64,000 bases of DNA, from contig NZ_JAILWB010000010.1 in NCBI RefSeq assembly GCF_025699295.1, positions 1-64,000 of the forward strand. Direction: 5' to 3'. Numbering within the stretch: position 1 is the first letter of the stretch; the number at the start of each line of letters is the position of its first letter. This DNA comes from Hydrogenophaga sp. Its GTDB lineage: Bacteria; Pseudomonadota; Gammaproteobacteria; Burkholderiales; Burkholderiaceae_C. The position numbers were made by a program, and so were the translations under genes. The notes under the pieces were generated by a model that saw nothing but the letters and a program-made list of their open reading frames with translations, did not search any database and was not told where the DNA came from. This document shows, in pieces, positions 53,655 through 63,152 of the stretch.

Positions 53655-55102
53655 GGCGTGCTCCCGCCACGGCGCGGTGACTCTGGCACCAGCACGCCGG
53701 TGTTGAGCTGCCCATCGCCAAAGTAGCGCCTCGCCACCGACTGCACCTGCGCGGGCGTGACCGCGCGCAGCCGTTCCATCAGGCGCTCTCCCGTGTCCAG
53801 TCCCATGCCGTTGATCCAGTAGCCGCCGAGCTCGCGCGCCTGGCCGAACACCGAATCGAGCTTGTAGACCTCACTCGCCATCCACTGCGTCTTCACGCGC
53901 TGCAGCTCGGCCTCGCTGACGCCGTCGCGGCCGATGCGCTCCACCTCGGACTTGAGCGCGGCCGCGGCCATCTCCGTCGATACACCGCGCGCGGGCACGG
54001 CGCTGAGCATGAACAGCTGCGGCCCGCGTCCCATGAGGCCATATGAAGCACTCGCGCTGTCGGCAATGCGCTTGCCGCCACTGCCCGAGCCCTGAACCAG
54101 TGCACGCCCCAGCCGCGCGCCGCCATAGCCATCGAGCACAGCCGACAGCACCGCCAGGGCAAGGGCATCGCGGTCGGTGTCGCTGTCGACGTCGGCGCCG
54201 CGCCACTTCGGCACCTTGTAGGCCAGCGCCACCAGGGCCTGATCGGTCACCGCGCGGTACTCCAGGCGGCGCGGCCCGCGCTGCGGGGGTTCCTCGCGCG
54301 GTTTGCGTGCGGGCACGGCGCGCGCGGGAATGCGGCCGAAATGTCTCTCGGCCAGCACCCTCGCCTGTGCCACGTCCACGTCGCCCGCGATCACGATGGC
54401 GGCATTGGCCGGCACATACCAGCGCTGGAAGAACGCGCGCGCATCGTCGGGCTCCATGGCCTCGATGTCGCTCATCCAGCCGATGACCGGGCGCCGGTAC
54501 GGACTGGCCTGGAAGACCATGGCGTTGAGCGCCTCGAACATGCGCGCGCGCGGCGACTCCTCGGTGCGCTGGCGCCGCTCCTCCTTGATCACCTCGATCT
54601 CGCGCCGGAACTCCTGGTCGGCCCACTGGTTGCGCGCGAAGCGGTCGGCTTCCAGCTGCATCACGGCTTCCAGCTGGTGGGCGGGCACCTGCTGGTGATA
54701 GGCCGTGGCGTCGCGTGACGTAAAGGCGTTGTCGCGCCCGCCCAGCGCGGCAATGCGGCGCGAGAACTCGCCAGGTTCGAGATCGGGCGTGCCTTTGAAC
54801 ATCATGTGTTCGAGCGCGTGCGCCACGCCCGAGGTGCCGTCCACCTCGTCCATCGAACCCACGCGCACCCATACCATGTGGGCCACCGTGGGCGCGCGGT
54901 GGTCGGGCCGCACGATCAGCGTCATGCCATTGGAGAGCGTGAAAGCGCGCGCCTGGTGGCCGTCGGTGGTGTCTTCCGCCCGCGGGGGACTGGTACCGGA
55001 CTTCGGGGGTGTGAGCCCGGGCGCCGCGCACCCGAGCAAGGCCAGGGCCAGCAACAGGGGCAAGATGGGGCGCATGCTGGCGGGTCGTCTGGAGCGTTTC
55101 AT
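53651..55102 (-). CDS. M16 zinc metallopeptidase, lipoprotein
   Basis: 483 residues from ATG 55102. Signal peptide with lipobox LALLGC (near residue 25) suggests attachment to a membrane. HALEHMMF is the inverted zinc motif HxxEH, with the distal Glu in EVIKEERRQR. Overlaps the partner gene by 4 bp. Divergent from ftsY. Substrates unknown; PqqL/YmxG-like. Confidence 0.92.
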   Translation of the reverse strand: MKRSRRPASMRPILPLLLALALLGCAAPGLTPPKSGTSPPRAEDTTDGHQARAFTLSNGMTLIVRPDHRAPTVAHMVWVRVGSMDEVDGTSGVAHALEHMMFKGTPDLEPGEFSRRIAALGGRDNAFTSRDATAYHQQVPAHQLEAVMQLEADRFARNQWADQEFRREIEVIKEERRQRTEESPRARMFEALNAMVFQASPYRRPVIGWMSDIEAMEPDDARAFFQRWYVPANAAIVIAGDVDVAQARVLAERHFGRIPARAVPARKPREEPPQRGPRRLEYRAVTDQALVALAYKVPKWRGADVDSDTDRDALALAVLSAVLDGYGGARLGRALVQGSGSGGKRIADSASASYGLMGRGPQLFMLSAVPARGVSTEMAAAALKSEVERIGRDGVSEAELQRVKTQWMASEVYKLDSVFGQARELGGYWINGMGLDTGERLMERLRAVTPAQVQSVARRYFGDGQLNTGVLVPESPRRGGSTP

Positions 55103-55131
55103 AGAATGCAATGGATTCCAGAGATTGAACA

Positions 55132-56166
55132 ATGTTCTCGTTCTTCCGAAAAAAACCCCCAGCACCACCCGCCCCCGCCCAGCCCGCTGGCGCGCCGCTT
55201 CCCACGCCCGAGGCCATACCGGCCACCACATTCCCGGCTCAGACCGTACCACCCTCCGCCCCACCTGCCCGCCAGGGCTGGCTCGACAAGCTCAGGAGCG
55301 GCCTGCGCAGGACCGGCAGCGGCATCGCCACGGTGTTCACCGGCACGCAGATCGACGACGCGCTGTACGAGGAGCTTGAATCCGCCCTGCTGATGGCCGA
55401 CACCGGTGTGAAGGCCACCACCCACCTGCTGGCCGACCTGAAGCGCCGCGTGAAGGAGAGCAGGACCACCGAACCCGCCGCCGTCAAGGGCCTGCTGGCC
55501 GACGCCATCGCCGACCTGCTGGCACCGCTGCAGAAGCCGCTGGTGATCGGGGAACACAGACCCACCGTCATCATGGTCGCCGGCGTCAACGGCGCGGGCA
55601 AGACCACCTCCATCGGCAAGCTCACGCGCCACCTGGCCGATGGCGGCGCCACCGTGCTGCTGGCCGCGGCCGACACTTTCCGCGCCGCCGCGCGCGAGCA
55701 GCTCGCGGTCTGGGCCGACCGCAACACCGTGGAAATCATCACCCAGCAGGGCGGCGATCCGGCGGCGGTGAGCTTCGACGCCGTGACGGCTGGCAAGGCG
55801 CGCGGGCGCGACGTCGTGCTGGTCGACACCGCCGGGCGCCTGCCCACGCAACTGCACCTGATGGATGAGCTGCGCAAGATCCGGCGCGTGGTGCAGAAGG
55901 CCGATCTCACCGCGCCGCACGAGGTGCTGCTGGTGATCGACGGCAACACCGGCCAGAACGCGCTCGCCCAAGTCAAGGCCTTCGACGAGGCCCTGCAGCT
56001 CACCGGCCTCATCATCACCAAGCTCGATGGCACGGCCAAGGGCGGCGTGCTGTGCGCCATCGCGCGCGAGAAACCGGTGCCGGTCTACTTCATCGGGGTG
56101 GGTGAGAAGCTCGAGGACCTTGAAACCTTCGACGCGCGCGAGTTCGCGCAGGCGCTGCTGGCCTGA
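55132..56166 (+). CDS. ftsY: Signal recognition particle receptor FtsY
   Basis: 344 residues. SRP GTPase: GVNGAGKTTSIGKLTR (G1), DTFRAAAREQL, VLVDTAGRL (G3), TKLDGTAKGGV (G4). A proline-rich linker (residues 8-40) replaces the long acidic A domain of E. coli, as in many betaproteobacteria. N-terminal MFSFFRKK may help membrane targeting. Confidence 0.97.
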   Translation: MFSFFRKKPPAPPAPAQPAGAPLPTPEAIPATTFPAQTVPPSAPPARQGWLDKLRSGLRRTGSGIATVFTGTQIDDALYEELESALLMADTGVKATTHLLADLKRRVKESRTTEPAAVKGLLADAIADLLAPLQKPLVIGEHRPTVIMVAGVNGAGKTTSIGKLTRHLADGGATVLLAAADTFRAAAREQLAVWADRNTVEIITQQGGDPAAVSFDAVTAGKARGRDVVLVDTAGRLPTQLHLMDELRKIRRVVQKADLTAPHEVLLVIDGNTGQNALAQVKAFDEALQLTGLIITKLDGTAKGGVLCAIAREKPVPVYFIGVGEKLEDLETFDAREFAQALLA

Positions 56167-56170
56167 GACC

Positions 56171-56380
56171 TCACTCGCCGGTTTCCGTGTAGCTGCGCCA
56201 CTGCCGCATGGCGTTGCGCATGGTCAGCAGCTGGCGCTCGAAGCGCGGGCAGGCCTGGCACATCGCCATGTGAACCCGCAGGGCAGCGCGCTCCAGCAAG
56301 GGCAGAGCGCGGTCCTCCTGGGCAATCAGCAGGGCGCTGACTTCCTTGCAGGTGCGACGCAGCGGGTAGGCGACTTTCAT
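56171..56380 (-). CDS. Small zinc-binding anti-sigma factor-like protein
   Basis: 69 residues from ATG 56380. Contains HMAMCQACPRFERQL, a His-x3-Cys-x2-Cys pattern of zinc-binding anti-sigma domains, and is co-encoded with the ECF sigma factor (4-bp overlap with its stop). It has no membrane helix, so it would be a soluble anti-sigma factor. It likely senses metal or redox state through the Cys residues. Confidence 0.8.
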   Translation of the reverse strand: MKVAYPLRRTCKEVSALLIAQEDRALPLLERAALRVHMAMCQACPRFERQLLTMRNAMRQWRSYTETGE

Positions 56381-56961
56381 GGCGTTTTCGGGCGGGCAAA
56401 CCAGTTGAGTTCGAGGCATTCGCGCAATCTCAGGCGGGCGCGGTGCAGTTGAACGTAAAGGTTGGTCGGCGTCAGCGACAGTTCCTTACAGATGTCCTCG
56501 CTGGAGAGCTCCAGCCACTCGCGCATCAGGAACAGGCGCCCCTGCACGGCGGGCAGCCTGTCGGTGCAGGCCTCGAGCACTTCGAAGAACTGGCGGCTGT
56601 GCAGGTCCTGCTCCGGATTGCCCCAGTCGGCCGGCTTCTCGGCATGGTGTCCGTTGGCCCGGAACGCCATGTCGTCCAGCGGGTCGGCCTGCTCGTCCGG
56701 CGAGCCGTTCGACACGCAGACCTCGCGGCCGTGGTGCCGCAGCGCGTCGATGATCTTGTGCTTGAGGATGCCCACCAGCCAGGTCTTGAGCTGCGAGCGC
56801 TGCTGGAAACCCTGGGGCTTCGAGAGCGCGGCCAGCACCGTCTCCGACACCGCGTCCTCGGCCCAGGCCTCGTTGCGCAGTTGCAGGCGCGCGAACTTGA
56901 GCAGGTACACACGCAGATCGGCCACTTGCTGTTCAAACGAGGCGGTGGCGGGCTGGGACAT
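56377..56961 (-). CDS. ECF-type RNA polymerase sigma factor
   Basis: 194 residues from ATG 56961. Region 2 (LKFARLQLRNEAWAEDAVSE, then TWLVGILKHKIIDALR) and region 4 (EWLELSSEDICKELSLTPTN) are recognisable. The group resembles sigma factors next to bufferin loci. The next genes on the opposite strand carry a shared promoter-like motif (56971-57001 and 57592-57622) likely recognised by this sigma. Confidence 0.92.
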   Translation of the reverse strand: MSQPATASFEQQVADLRVYLLKFARLQLRNEAWAEDAVSETVLAALSKPQGFQQRSQLKTWLVGILKHKIIDALRHHGREVCVSNGSPDEQADPLDDMAFRANGHHAEKPADWGNPEQDLHSRQFFEVLEACTDRLPAVQGRLFLMREWLELSSEDICKELSLTPTNLYVQLHRARLRLRECLELNWFARPKTP

Positions 56962-56970
56962 GGGGGCTGA

Positions 56971-57001
56971 GTGTAATGAAACGGGCATGGAGTCGACGAA
57001 C
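56971..57001 (+). promoter_or_regulatory. Candidate ECF promoter of the thioredoxin-like gene
   Basis: GTGTAA (56971-56976), 18 bp, GACGAAC (56995-57001). The same layout with one difference in each box precedes bufA at 57592-57622. The 5' UTR to the ATG would be about 13 nt and contains AGGAGG. Confidence 0.6.
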
Positions 57002-57020
57002 GGCACCACAGGAGGTTCCC

Positions 57021-57569
57021 ATGTCCCCATGTCGCCCGCATTTCAACCGCCGCCACGCCACGGGCCTCATGCTGGGCATGGGCATGGCGCTCGGTGGTCC
57101 GCCTGGCTTCGCCCAGGCGGCACCCGCCGAGGTCGCCACACCCGCAGCCACAGCGCCCGAACTGCGCGGCACCACGCTGGACGGCCAGCCCTTCGACCTC
57201 GCCGCGTTGCGCGGCAAGGTCGTGATGGTGCTGTTCTGGTCCACCGACTGTGCAGTGTGCCGCGACAAGATGCCCGAGTTGCGCGCGAATCTCAAAGGCT
57301 GGCAGGGGCGGCCCTTCGAACTCGTGGGGGTGAGCACCGACCGTGACCGAGCCGCCATCGAGACGCACCACCGGCTCGTGCAGCTCACCGTACCGGAGTC
57401 GCAGCGCTTCACCTCGCTGTGGATCGGCGACAACCAGCATCGCAACAGCTTTGGCCCGCCCGGGCAATTGCCCGCGGTGTTCCTGCTGGACAAGGCTGGA
57501 CGCGTGGTCGAGAGCCACCACGGCCGCGTGCCTGCGCAGACCTGGGACCGCATTGCCGATCTGCTGTGA
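57021..57569 (+). CDS. Exported thioredoxin-like (TlpA/AhpC-type) protein
   Basis: 182 residues from ATG 57021, with AGGAGG 5 bp upstream. An N-terminal Arg-Arg-containing signal ([18 protein letters not shown]) could be Tat- or Sec-type. The thioredoxin fold has the CxxC active site in [14 protein letters not shown]. Likely maintains cysteines of periplasmic or exported bufferin. It lies between the ECF sigma gene and bufA. Confidence 0.88.
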   Translation: MSPCRPHFNRRHATGLMLGMGMALGGPPGFAQAAPAEVATPAATAPELRGTTLDGQPFDLAALRGKVVMVLFWSTDCAVCRDKMPELRANLKGWQGRPFELVGVSTDRDRAAIETHHRLVQLTVPESQRFTSLWIGDNQHRNSFGPPGQLPAVFLLDKAGRVVESHHGRVPAQTWDRIADLL

Positions 57570-57590
57570 GCGCAAAAGAATTTTTTGCGC
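57570..57590 (+). terminator. Hairpin directly after the thioredoxin-like gene
   Basis: Perfect GCGCAAAA/TTTTGCGC stem around GAATT, starting one base after the stop. No T run follows, so it may be an attenuator or an mRNA-stabilising structure rather than a strong terminator. The ECF promoter-like box starts two bases later. Confidence 0.45.
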
Positions 57591-57591
57591 A

Positions 57592-57622
57592 GCGTAAGAA
57601 AGCCATCGCCCGCCTGACCAAC
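57592..57622 (+). promoter_or_regulatory. Candidate ECF promoter of the bufferin operon
   Basis: GCGTAA (57592-57597), 18 bp, GACCAAC (57616-57622). It matches the element at 56971-57001 in both boxes and spacer length. The leader to the bufA ATG (57714) would be about 85 nt. A bufA ribosome site CAGGAG is at 57701-57706. Confidence 0.6.
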
Positions 57623-57713
57623 CCCAACCAGTCGGCGCAAGGCCCGAACCCGGGCAGTGCAACTGGTAGACCTTTTCCCAAGTCACCTTGTTCAACCCAC
57701 CAGGAGCATCTCC

Positions 57714-57995
57714 ATGAACCAACGCACCATGATCGCCGCCGCCGCCACCTCGCTGATGTCGCTGGCCCTGTTGTCGTCCCCCGCCTTCGCGCAGAACGCC
57801 GCCAAGGAAAAATGCTTCGGCATCGCCAAGGCCGGCCAGAACGATTGCGCCAACCTCGCCGGCACCCACTCGTGCGCCGGCCAGTCCAAGGTCGACAACG
57901 ACAAGGGCGAATGGAAGTACGTGCCCGCCGGCACCTGCAAGGACATGAAGGGCATGACGATGGACGAAGCCAAGATGGGCATGAAGAAGTCCTGA
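57714..57995 (+). CDS. bufA: Bufferin precursor peptide (DUF2282, BufA-type)
   Basis: 93 residues from ATG 57714. A signal peptide ends at AFA (residue 26). The core has four Cys (34, 45, 54, 75) in the DUF2282 pattern [21 protein letters not shown] and PAGTCKD. In bufferins these Cys are modified by the DUF692 enzyme to copper-binding heterocycles and the peptide is exported to protect against copper. Odd feature: a Met-rich tail (Met at 78, 81, 83, 88, 90) that could add soft-metal ligands. Followed by bufB, bufC and DoxX. Confidence 0.9.
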   Translation: MNQRTMIAAAATSLMSLALLSSPAFAQNAAKEKCFGIAKAGQNDCANLAGTHSCAGQSKVDNDKGEWKYVPAGTCKDMKGMTMDEAKMGMKKS

Positions 57996-58021
57996 TCGGC
58001 CATCCGCTCGCGCGACACCCC

Positions 58022-58915
58022 ATGACCGCCACCACCCTGCCCGCGCCCACGGCCCCGCAAGCCTGTGCCACGGGCATTGGCTGGCGGCATCCCCATTACG
58101 CAGGGCTGCTCGATCAGCGGCCGGCACTGGACTTCATCGAAGTCCACTCGGAAAACTTCTTCGCACCCGGTGGCGCTGCCCGTGCCGTGCTGCGCGCGGG
58201 GCGCGAGCACTACCCGGTGAGCCTGCACGGGGTCGGCCTGTCGCTGGGATCTGCCAGCGGCATCGACGCCTGGCACCTGGAACAACTGGCCGCGCTGGTG
58301 CAGGAGATCGAACCCGTTCGGGTCAGCGACCACGCCAGCTTTGCGCGCGGCACGCTGCCGGGCGCGCAGGCCGTCCATGCCGCCGACCTGCTGCCCTCGC
58401 CCTTCACCCGCGCCGCGCTGGATGCGATGTGCGGCAACGTGCAGCGGGTGCAGGACCGCCTGCGCCGACCCATCGCGGTGGAGAACCTCTCGGCCTACGT
58501 GCGCTGGCAGGCCGCCGACATGGACGAACCTGCTTTCCTCGGCGCTCTGGCGCGCCGCACCGGCTGCCAGTTGCTGGTGGACGTGAACAACGTCTATGTG
58601 AACGCGCTCAACGACCACCTGGCCGACCCGCTCGACGGCTGCCGGCGCTGGCTCGACGCGATCAATCCCGGCGTTGTGGCCGAGCTGCATCTGGCCGGTC
58701 ATGCGCACTGCGGCGACATCGTGATCGACGACCACGGCAGCCGCGTGTGCAGCGAGGTGTGGGCGCTCTACCGCCACGCGCTGCGGCGCTTCGGTGGTGT
58801 GCCCACGCTGATCGAATGGGACACCGACGTGCCCGATCTGGCCGTGCTGCTCGACGAAGCCGCCAGCGCGCGCGCGCACGCCGATGCGGCCCTGCGCGAG
58901 GCGGTGCCGGCATGA
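58022..58915 (+). CDS. bufB: MNIO family oxidase for bufferin maturation (DUF692, BufB)
   Basis: 297 residues from ATG 58022. Multinuclear non-heme iron oxidative enzymes of this family modify precursor Cys. Metal-binding residues in [55 protein letters not shown] and IEWDTDVP outline the TIM-barrel iron site. Located directly after bufA; overlaps bufC by 4 bp. Confidence 0.95.
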   Translation: MTATTLPAPTAPQACATGIGWRHPHYAGLLDQRPALDFIEVHSENFFAPGGAARAVLRAGREHYPVSLHGVGLSLGSASGIDAWHLEQLAALVQEIEPVRVSDHASFARGTLPGAQAVHAADLLPSPFTRAALDAMCGNVQRVQDRLRRPIAVENLSAYVRWQAADMDEPAFLGALARRTGCQLLVDVNNVYVNALNDHLADPLDGCRRWLDAINPGVVAELHLAGHAHCGDIVIDDHGSRVCSEVWALYRHALRRFGGVPTLIEWDTDVPDLAVLLDEAASARAHADAALREAVPA

Positions 58916-59751
58916 ACACGCTCGCCCTGCAACAACAGGCCTTGCTGGACGCGCTGTTCCAGCGGCCGGGTGGAGAAGGTGCCGCGCGGGCGCGCCAGAC
59001 GCTGGACGCCTGGCTCGCGCCCCACGCCGGCCGCGGGCTCGCGGCCTACCAGGCCAACGGCCATGCCCTGGCCGAGCGGTCCTTGATGGCCGCCTACCCG
59101 GTGATCACCCAGTTGATCGGCCAGGAAAACATGGCGCCGCTGGCGCGCGCACTCTGGCACCGCCACCCGCCCGTGCGCGGCGATCTCGCCCACTGGGGCG
59201 AGGCGCTTCCCCTCTTCCTGCAACACGAAGAACAACTCGCCCACCTGCCCTGGCTGGCCGACGTGGCGCGGATCGAATGGGCGCTGCACCAGGCCGGCGG
59301 CGCACCCGATGCGCAGACCGACGCCGGCAGCTTCGCGCGCCTCGCGGACGAAGACCCGCAAGGCCTCACGCTCGCGCTCGCACCGGGTACCGCCGTCTTC
59401 ACCAGCACCTGGCCCGTCGCCAGCCTGGTCACCGCGCACCGCGAAGGCCAGCCCCGGCTGGACGAGGTGGCTCGCCGCCTGCGCGACGGCGTGGGCGAAT
59501 CGGCAGTGGTCTGGCGCCAGGGCATGCGTCCCTGCGCAGCCGGCTGCACGGCCGCCGCGGCCATCTGGCTCGGGGCGCTGCTGCAAGGCGGGCCCGTGCC
59601 CGACGCGCTGAACCGCGCCACCGCGTGCGATGACGCCTTCGACCTCTCCGCCTGGCTGGCCCAAGCGGTGCAGCAAGGCCTGGTCGTCGGCGTGGTCGAT
59701 GCCCGCGCCCCGCTCCCCTCACACACCCCAACCACCGAGGAAGCCCCATGA
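58912..59751 (+). CDS. bufC: Bufferin maturation partner (DUF2063, BufC)
   Basis: 279 residues. The N-terminal DUF2063 domain (about 5-95: [32 protein letters not shown]) probably recognises the precursor and presents it to BufB. The C-terminal half is less conserved. Overlaps bufB and the DoxX gene by 4 bp each, so all are translationally coupled. Confidence 0.9.
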   Translation: MNTLALQQQALLDALFQRPGGEGAARARQTLDAWLAPHAGRGLAAYQANGHALAERSLMAAYPVITQLIGQENMAPLARALWHRHPPVRGDLAHWGEALPLFLQHEEQLAHLPWLADVARIEWALHQAGGAPDAQTDAGSFARLADEDPQGLTLALAPGTAVFTSTWPVASLVTAHREGQPRLDEVARRLRDGVGESAVVWRQGMRPCAAGCTAAAAIWLGALLQGGPVPDALNRATACDDAFDLSAWLAQAVQQGLVVGVVDARAPLPSHTPTTEEAP

Positions 59752-60239
59752 ACCCGCCCACCACCCTGCTGCAGCGCGGCCTTTCGCTCTGGAACGCCAT
59801 CACCCGCGCGCTCGACCTCGCGCAGCCCGCGGCCGCACTCGTCGCGCGCATCTACCTCGCGCAGGTCTTCTTCCTCTCGGGCCTGACCAAGCTGCGCGAC
59901 TGGGACACCACCATCCTGCTGTTCACCGAGGAATACCGCGTGCCCCTGCTGTCGCCGCAGGTCGCGGCCGTGGCCGGCACGGCGGGCGAACTGGTCTTGC
60001 CCGTGCTGCTGCTGTTCGGCCTGGCCGGGCGTTTCGCGGCCCTGGGCCTGTCGGTGGTCAACGTGGTCGCCGTGATCAGCCTGGCCGAGATCGCACCCGC
60101 CGCGCTGCAGCAGCACATCACCTGGGGTGTTCTGCTCGCGGGCCTGGCGATCTATGGCGTGGGCCGGTGGTCGATCGACTGCGCCTGGATCCATCCGCGG
60201 CTCAACCGCTCGCATGCGAACGGCATGGCCATGAACTAA
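59748..60239 (+). CDS. DoxX family membrane protein
   Basis: 163 residues with four hydrophobic helices (ARIYLAQVFFLSGLTKL is the DoxX signature). Small integral membrane proteins of this family accompany bufABC clusters. Its role may be redox or export. The next gene begins 36 bp later on the same strand, so the operon may continue. Confidence 0.9.
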   Translation: MNPPTTLLQRGLSLWNAITRALDLAQPAAALVARIYLAQVFFLSGLTKLRDWDTTILLFTEEYRVPLLSPQVAAVAGTAGELVLPVLLLFGLAGRFAALGLSVVNVVAVISLAEIAPAALQQHITWGVLLAGLAIYGVGRWSIDCAWIHPRLNRSHANGMAMN

Positions 60240-60275
60240 GCTTCCTCCTCCACAGCGATTCCCAGGAGACACGCC

Positions 60276-61493
60276 TTGCCAATCGAATCCACGCTCCTCT
60301 CCCGTCGCCAGTTGCTGCTGGCCACCGCCGGCAGTGCTGCTTTGCCGCATGCCTGGGGCCAGGCGTCGCCAGCATGGGCGGAGACCGAAAAAGCCGCGCG
60401 CGGCCAGACCGTGTACTGGAACGCCTGGGCCGGCAGCGAGCAGACCAACGCCTACCTGCAGTGGGTGGCACAGCAGGTGAAGGCCGCGCACGGCATCAAC
60501 CTGCAGCACGTGAAGATCACCGACACCGCAGACGTGGTCAAGCGCGTGCGCGCCGAGAAGGCCGCCGGACGGGGTGCGGGTGAGGGCACGGTGGACCTGG
60601 TGTGGATCAACGGCGAGAACTTCGCCGCCATGAAACGCGAAGGCCTGCTGTTCGGTCCCTGGGCCGAGGCCCTGCCGAACTTCCGCTGGGTCGACACCGT
60701 GGGCAAGCCCACCACGCTCAACGATTTTTCCGTGCCCACCGAGGGCATGGAGTCGCCCTGGGGCATGGCGCAGTTCACCTTGTTCGCCGACAGCCAGCGC
60801 CTGCCCGAGCGGCCGCAAAGCATGCAGGCGCTGCTGGCGCTGGCGCGCCGCCAGCCCGGGCGCATCACCTATCCACGCTTGCCCGACTTCCATGGCACCA
60901 CCTTCGTCAAGCAGGCACTGGTCGAGTTCGCGCCCGACCGCGCGGCGCTCGCGCGGCCGGTCACCGACGCCGCCTTCGCCACACAGACCGCCGCGCTCTG
61001 GCCCTTCCTCGATGCGCTGCGCCCGCACCTGTGGCGTGCCGGCAAACAATTCCCGCAGAACGCCGCCGCCGTGCGCCAGATGATGGCCGATGGCGAGCTC
61101 TTGCTGGCCATCACCTTCAACCCGAACGAAGCCGCCAATGAGATCGCGGCAAAGCGCCTGCCCGCCACGGTGGTGAGCTGGCAGTTCGAGAAAGGCACCA
61201 TCGGCAACACACATTTCGTCGCCATTCCGTACAACGCACGCGCCAAGGCCGGTGCGCAGGTGGTGGCCAACTTCCTGCTCTCGCCGGCGGCGCAGGCGCG
61301 CAAGGCCGACATTGCCCACTGGGGCGACCCGACCGTGCTCGACCTCGCGCGCCTGCCCGCAGCCGAGCGCGCACTGTTCGGTACCGGGCAACAACCGGGG
61401 CTGGTGAACGCGCCCGCGCCCACGTTGCCCGAACCGCACGCCTCCTGGGTCGAACCGCTGGAGAGGGCCTGGGCGCAGCGCCACGGCGCCTGA
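60276..61493 (+). CDS. ABC transporter substrate-binding protein, YnjB-like
   Basis: 405 residues from TTG 60276, with AGGAG 8 bp upstream. A signal peptide with RRQLLLATAGSAALPHAWGQ (possibly Tat) leads into a type-II solute-binding fold (TVYWNAWAGSEQTNAYLQW; VWINGENFAAMKREGLL). It matches E. coli YnjB, and the downstream order permease, ATPase and CDP-alcohol phosphotransferase matches ynjCD-ynjF. Substrate unknown, with thiamine-related or metal complexes proposed for relatives. Confidence 0.88.
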   Translation: MPIESTLLSRRQLLLATAGSAALPHAWGQASPAWAETEKAARGQTVYWNAWAGSEQTNAYLQWVAQQVKAAHGINLQHVKITDTADVVKRVRAEKAAGRGAGEGTVDLVWINGENFAAMKREGLLFGPWAEALPNFRWVDTVGKPTTLNDFSVPTEGMESPWGMAQFTLFADSQRLPERPQSMQALLALARRQPGRITYPRLPDFHGTTFVKQALVEFAPDRAALARPVTDAAFATQTAALWPFLDALRPHLWRAGKQFPQNAAAVRQMMADGELLLAITFNPNEAANEIAAKRLPATVVSWQFEKGTIGNTHFVAIPYNARAKAGAQVVANFLLSPAAQARKADIAHWGDPTVLDLARLPAAERALFGTGQQPGLVNAPAPTLPEPHASWVEPLERAWAQRHGA

Positions 61494-61505
61494 GCCCGCC
61501 GCCCC

Positions 61506-63152
61506 GTGTCTGTCACCGGACTCCGCTGGCTGGGTGCCGCCGCGCTGCTCGCACTCGCGGCCGCGCCGATGGTGTGGACCGCGGTCGAGGCCTTGCGCGC
61601 GGGAGGCGACGCGGGCGCGTGGCGCACGCTGCTGGAAGAACCGTCCGCAGGGCGTGCGCTCGCCCTCACGCTCTGGACCGGTCTGGCGTCCACCGGGCTG
61701 GCCTGGTGGTGCGCGGCGGCGTTGCTGGCCAGCGGCTTCGTGCGCCAGCGCCTGGACCGGGTGCTGCGCGGCCTGCCACTGATGCTGGCCACGCCGCACG
61801 CTGCACTGGCCATCGGCCTGCTGTTCCTGATCGCGCCCAGCGGCTGGCTGCTGCGCCTGGTCTCGCCCGGTCTCACCGGCTTCGAGAGCCCGCCGCCCTG
61901 GGTCACTACGCAGGATCCCTGGGGCCTGGGCCTGATCGGGGTGCTGGTGGCCAAGGAGACGCCCTTCCTGCTCTGGACTGCGGCCACACAGCTGCAGCGC
62001 GACGACGTGCGCCAGCGCTGGCGCGCCGAACACGCGCTCGCGCAGACCCTGGGCTACTCGCCACGTCGCGCCTTCTGGCTGGTGCTCTGGCCCCAGCTGG
62101 CCCGCCGGCTGCGCTGGCCGCTGCTGGCCGTGCTCGCCTACGGCCTCACGGTGGTCGACATGGCCCTGGTCATCGGCCCGGCCGCGCCGCCCACGCTGGC
62201 CGTGCTGGCCTGGCAGTGGCTGCAGGACGTGGACCCCGCCACCTACGCGCGGGGTGCGGCCGCAGGCGTGTGGCTGGCGCTGACCGTGCTGGTCTGCAGC
62301 GTGCTCTGGCTGGCCCTGCAGCGCGCCGCGCGGCGGGTGTTGGCCCACGGCCGTGGGCGGCGGGGCGATGCGCGCCGCGCGACACCGGCCACGGCGTCCC
62401 CGGGGCTGTGGCTGCTTGGCGGCCTGTACGGCGCGGTGCTGCTGGCGCTGGCGCTGGGCAGCGTCAGCGGCGTGTGGGCCTTTCCCGCCGTGTGGCCGCA
62501 GTCCTGGACGCTGACCGCCTGGCACCAGGTGGCCAGCAGCAGCACGACCACCGTGACCACGCTGTGGCTCGCGGCGGGCAGCAGCGCCATCGCGCTGGTC
62601 TGGTGCGTGGCGTGGCTGGAGCTCGCGCCGCGCCGCTGGGACGAGGCCCTGCGCCCCCTGCTCTACCTGCCGCTGGTGCTGCCCGCCGTGCTGTGGGTGG
62701 TGGGTCTGTACGCCGTGGGCCTGCGGTTGCGGCTGGAAGGCCAGGCCCTGGGCGTGCTGCTGGCGCACACGCTCATGGTGCTGCCCTATGTGCTGCTCGC
62801 CCTGAGCCCGGCCTACCTGGGATTCGACGCGCGCTACGCCCAGCTCAATGCCAGCCTGGGCCATGGCGCCTGGCGCTTCCTGTGGCGCGTGAAATGGCCC
62901 CTGCTGCGGCGCTCGCTGGCATCGGCCGCCGCCGTGGGCTTCGCCGTCAGCGTGGCACAGTACCTGCCCACGCTCTACCTGGGCGCGGGCCGCTACGCCA
63001 GCGTGACCACCGAAGCCGTCACACTCGCATCGGGCGGGCAGCGTTCGCTCACCAGCGCCTACGCCGGTCTGCAGATCCTGCTGCCGGTGCTGGCCTTCGC
63101 GCTGGCGGCCTGGGTGGGCCGGCCGCGCCGTTTCAGACAACGCTCCACATGA
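61506..63152 (+). CDS. ABC transporter permease, YnjC-like double-domain
   Basis: 548 residues from GTG 61506. About 12 hydrophobic helices in two permease halves. EAA-type cytoplasmic loops are seen near LAQTLGYSPRRAFWLVLWPQ and NASLGHGAWRFLWRVKWP. The two domains in one chain follow YnjC. It overlaps the ATPase gene by 4 bp. Confidence 0.9.
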   Translation: MSVTGLRWLGAAALLALAAAPMVWTAVEALRAGGDAGAWRTLLEEPSAGRALALTLWTGLASTGLAWWCAAALLASGFVRQRLDRVLRGLPLMLATPHAALAIGLLFLIAPSGWLLRLVSPGLTGFESPPPWVTTQDPWGLGLIGVLVAKETPFLLWTAATQLQRDDVRQRWRAEHALAQTLGYSPRRAFWLVLWPQLARRLRWPLLAVLAYGLTVVDMALVIGPAAPPTLAVLAWQWLQDVDPATYARGAAAGVWLALTVLVCSVLWLALQRAARRVLAHGRGRRGDARRATPATASPGLWLLGGLYGAVLLALALGSVSGVWAFPAVWPQSWTLTAWHQVASSSTTTVTTLWLAAGSSAIALVWCVAWLELAPRRWDEALRPLLYLPLVLPAVLWVVGLYAVGLRLRLEGQALGVLLAHTLMVLPYVLLALSPAYLGFDARYAQLNASLGHGAWRFLWRVKWPLLRRSLASAAAVGFAVSVAQYLPTLYLGAGRYASVTTEAVTLASGGQRSLTSAYAGLQILLPVLAFALAAWVGRPRRFRQRST

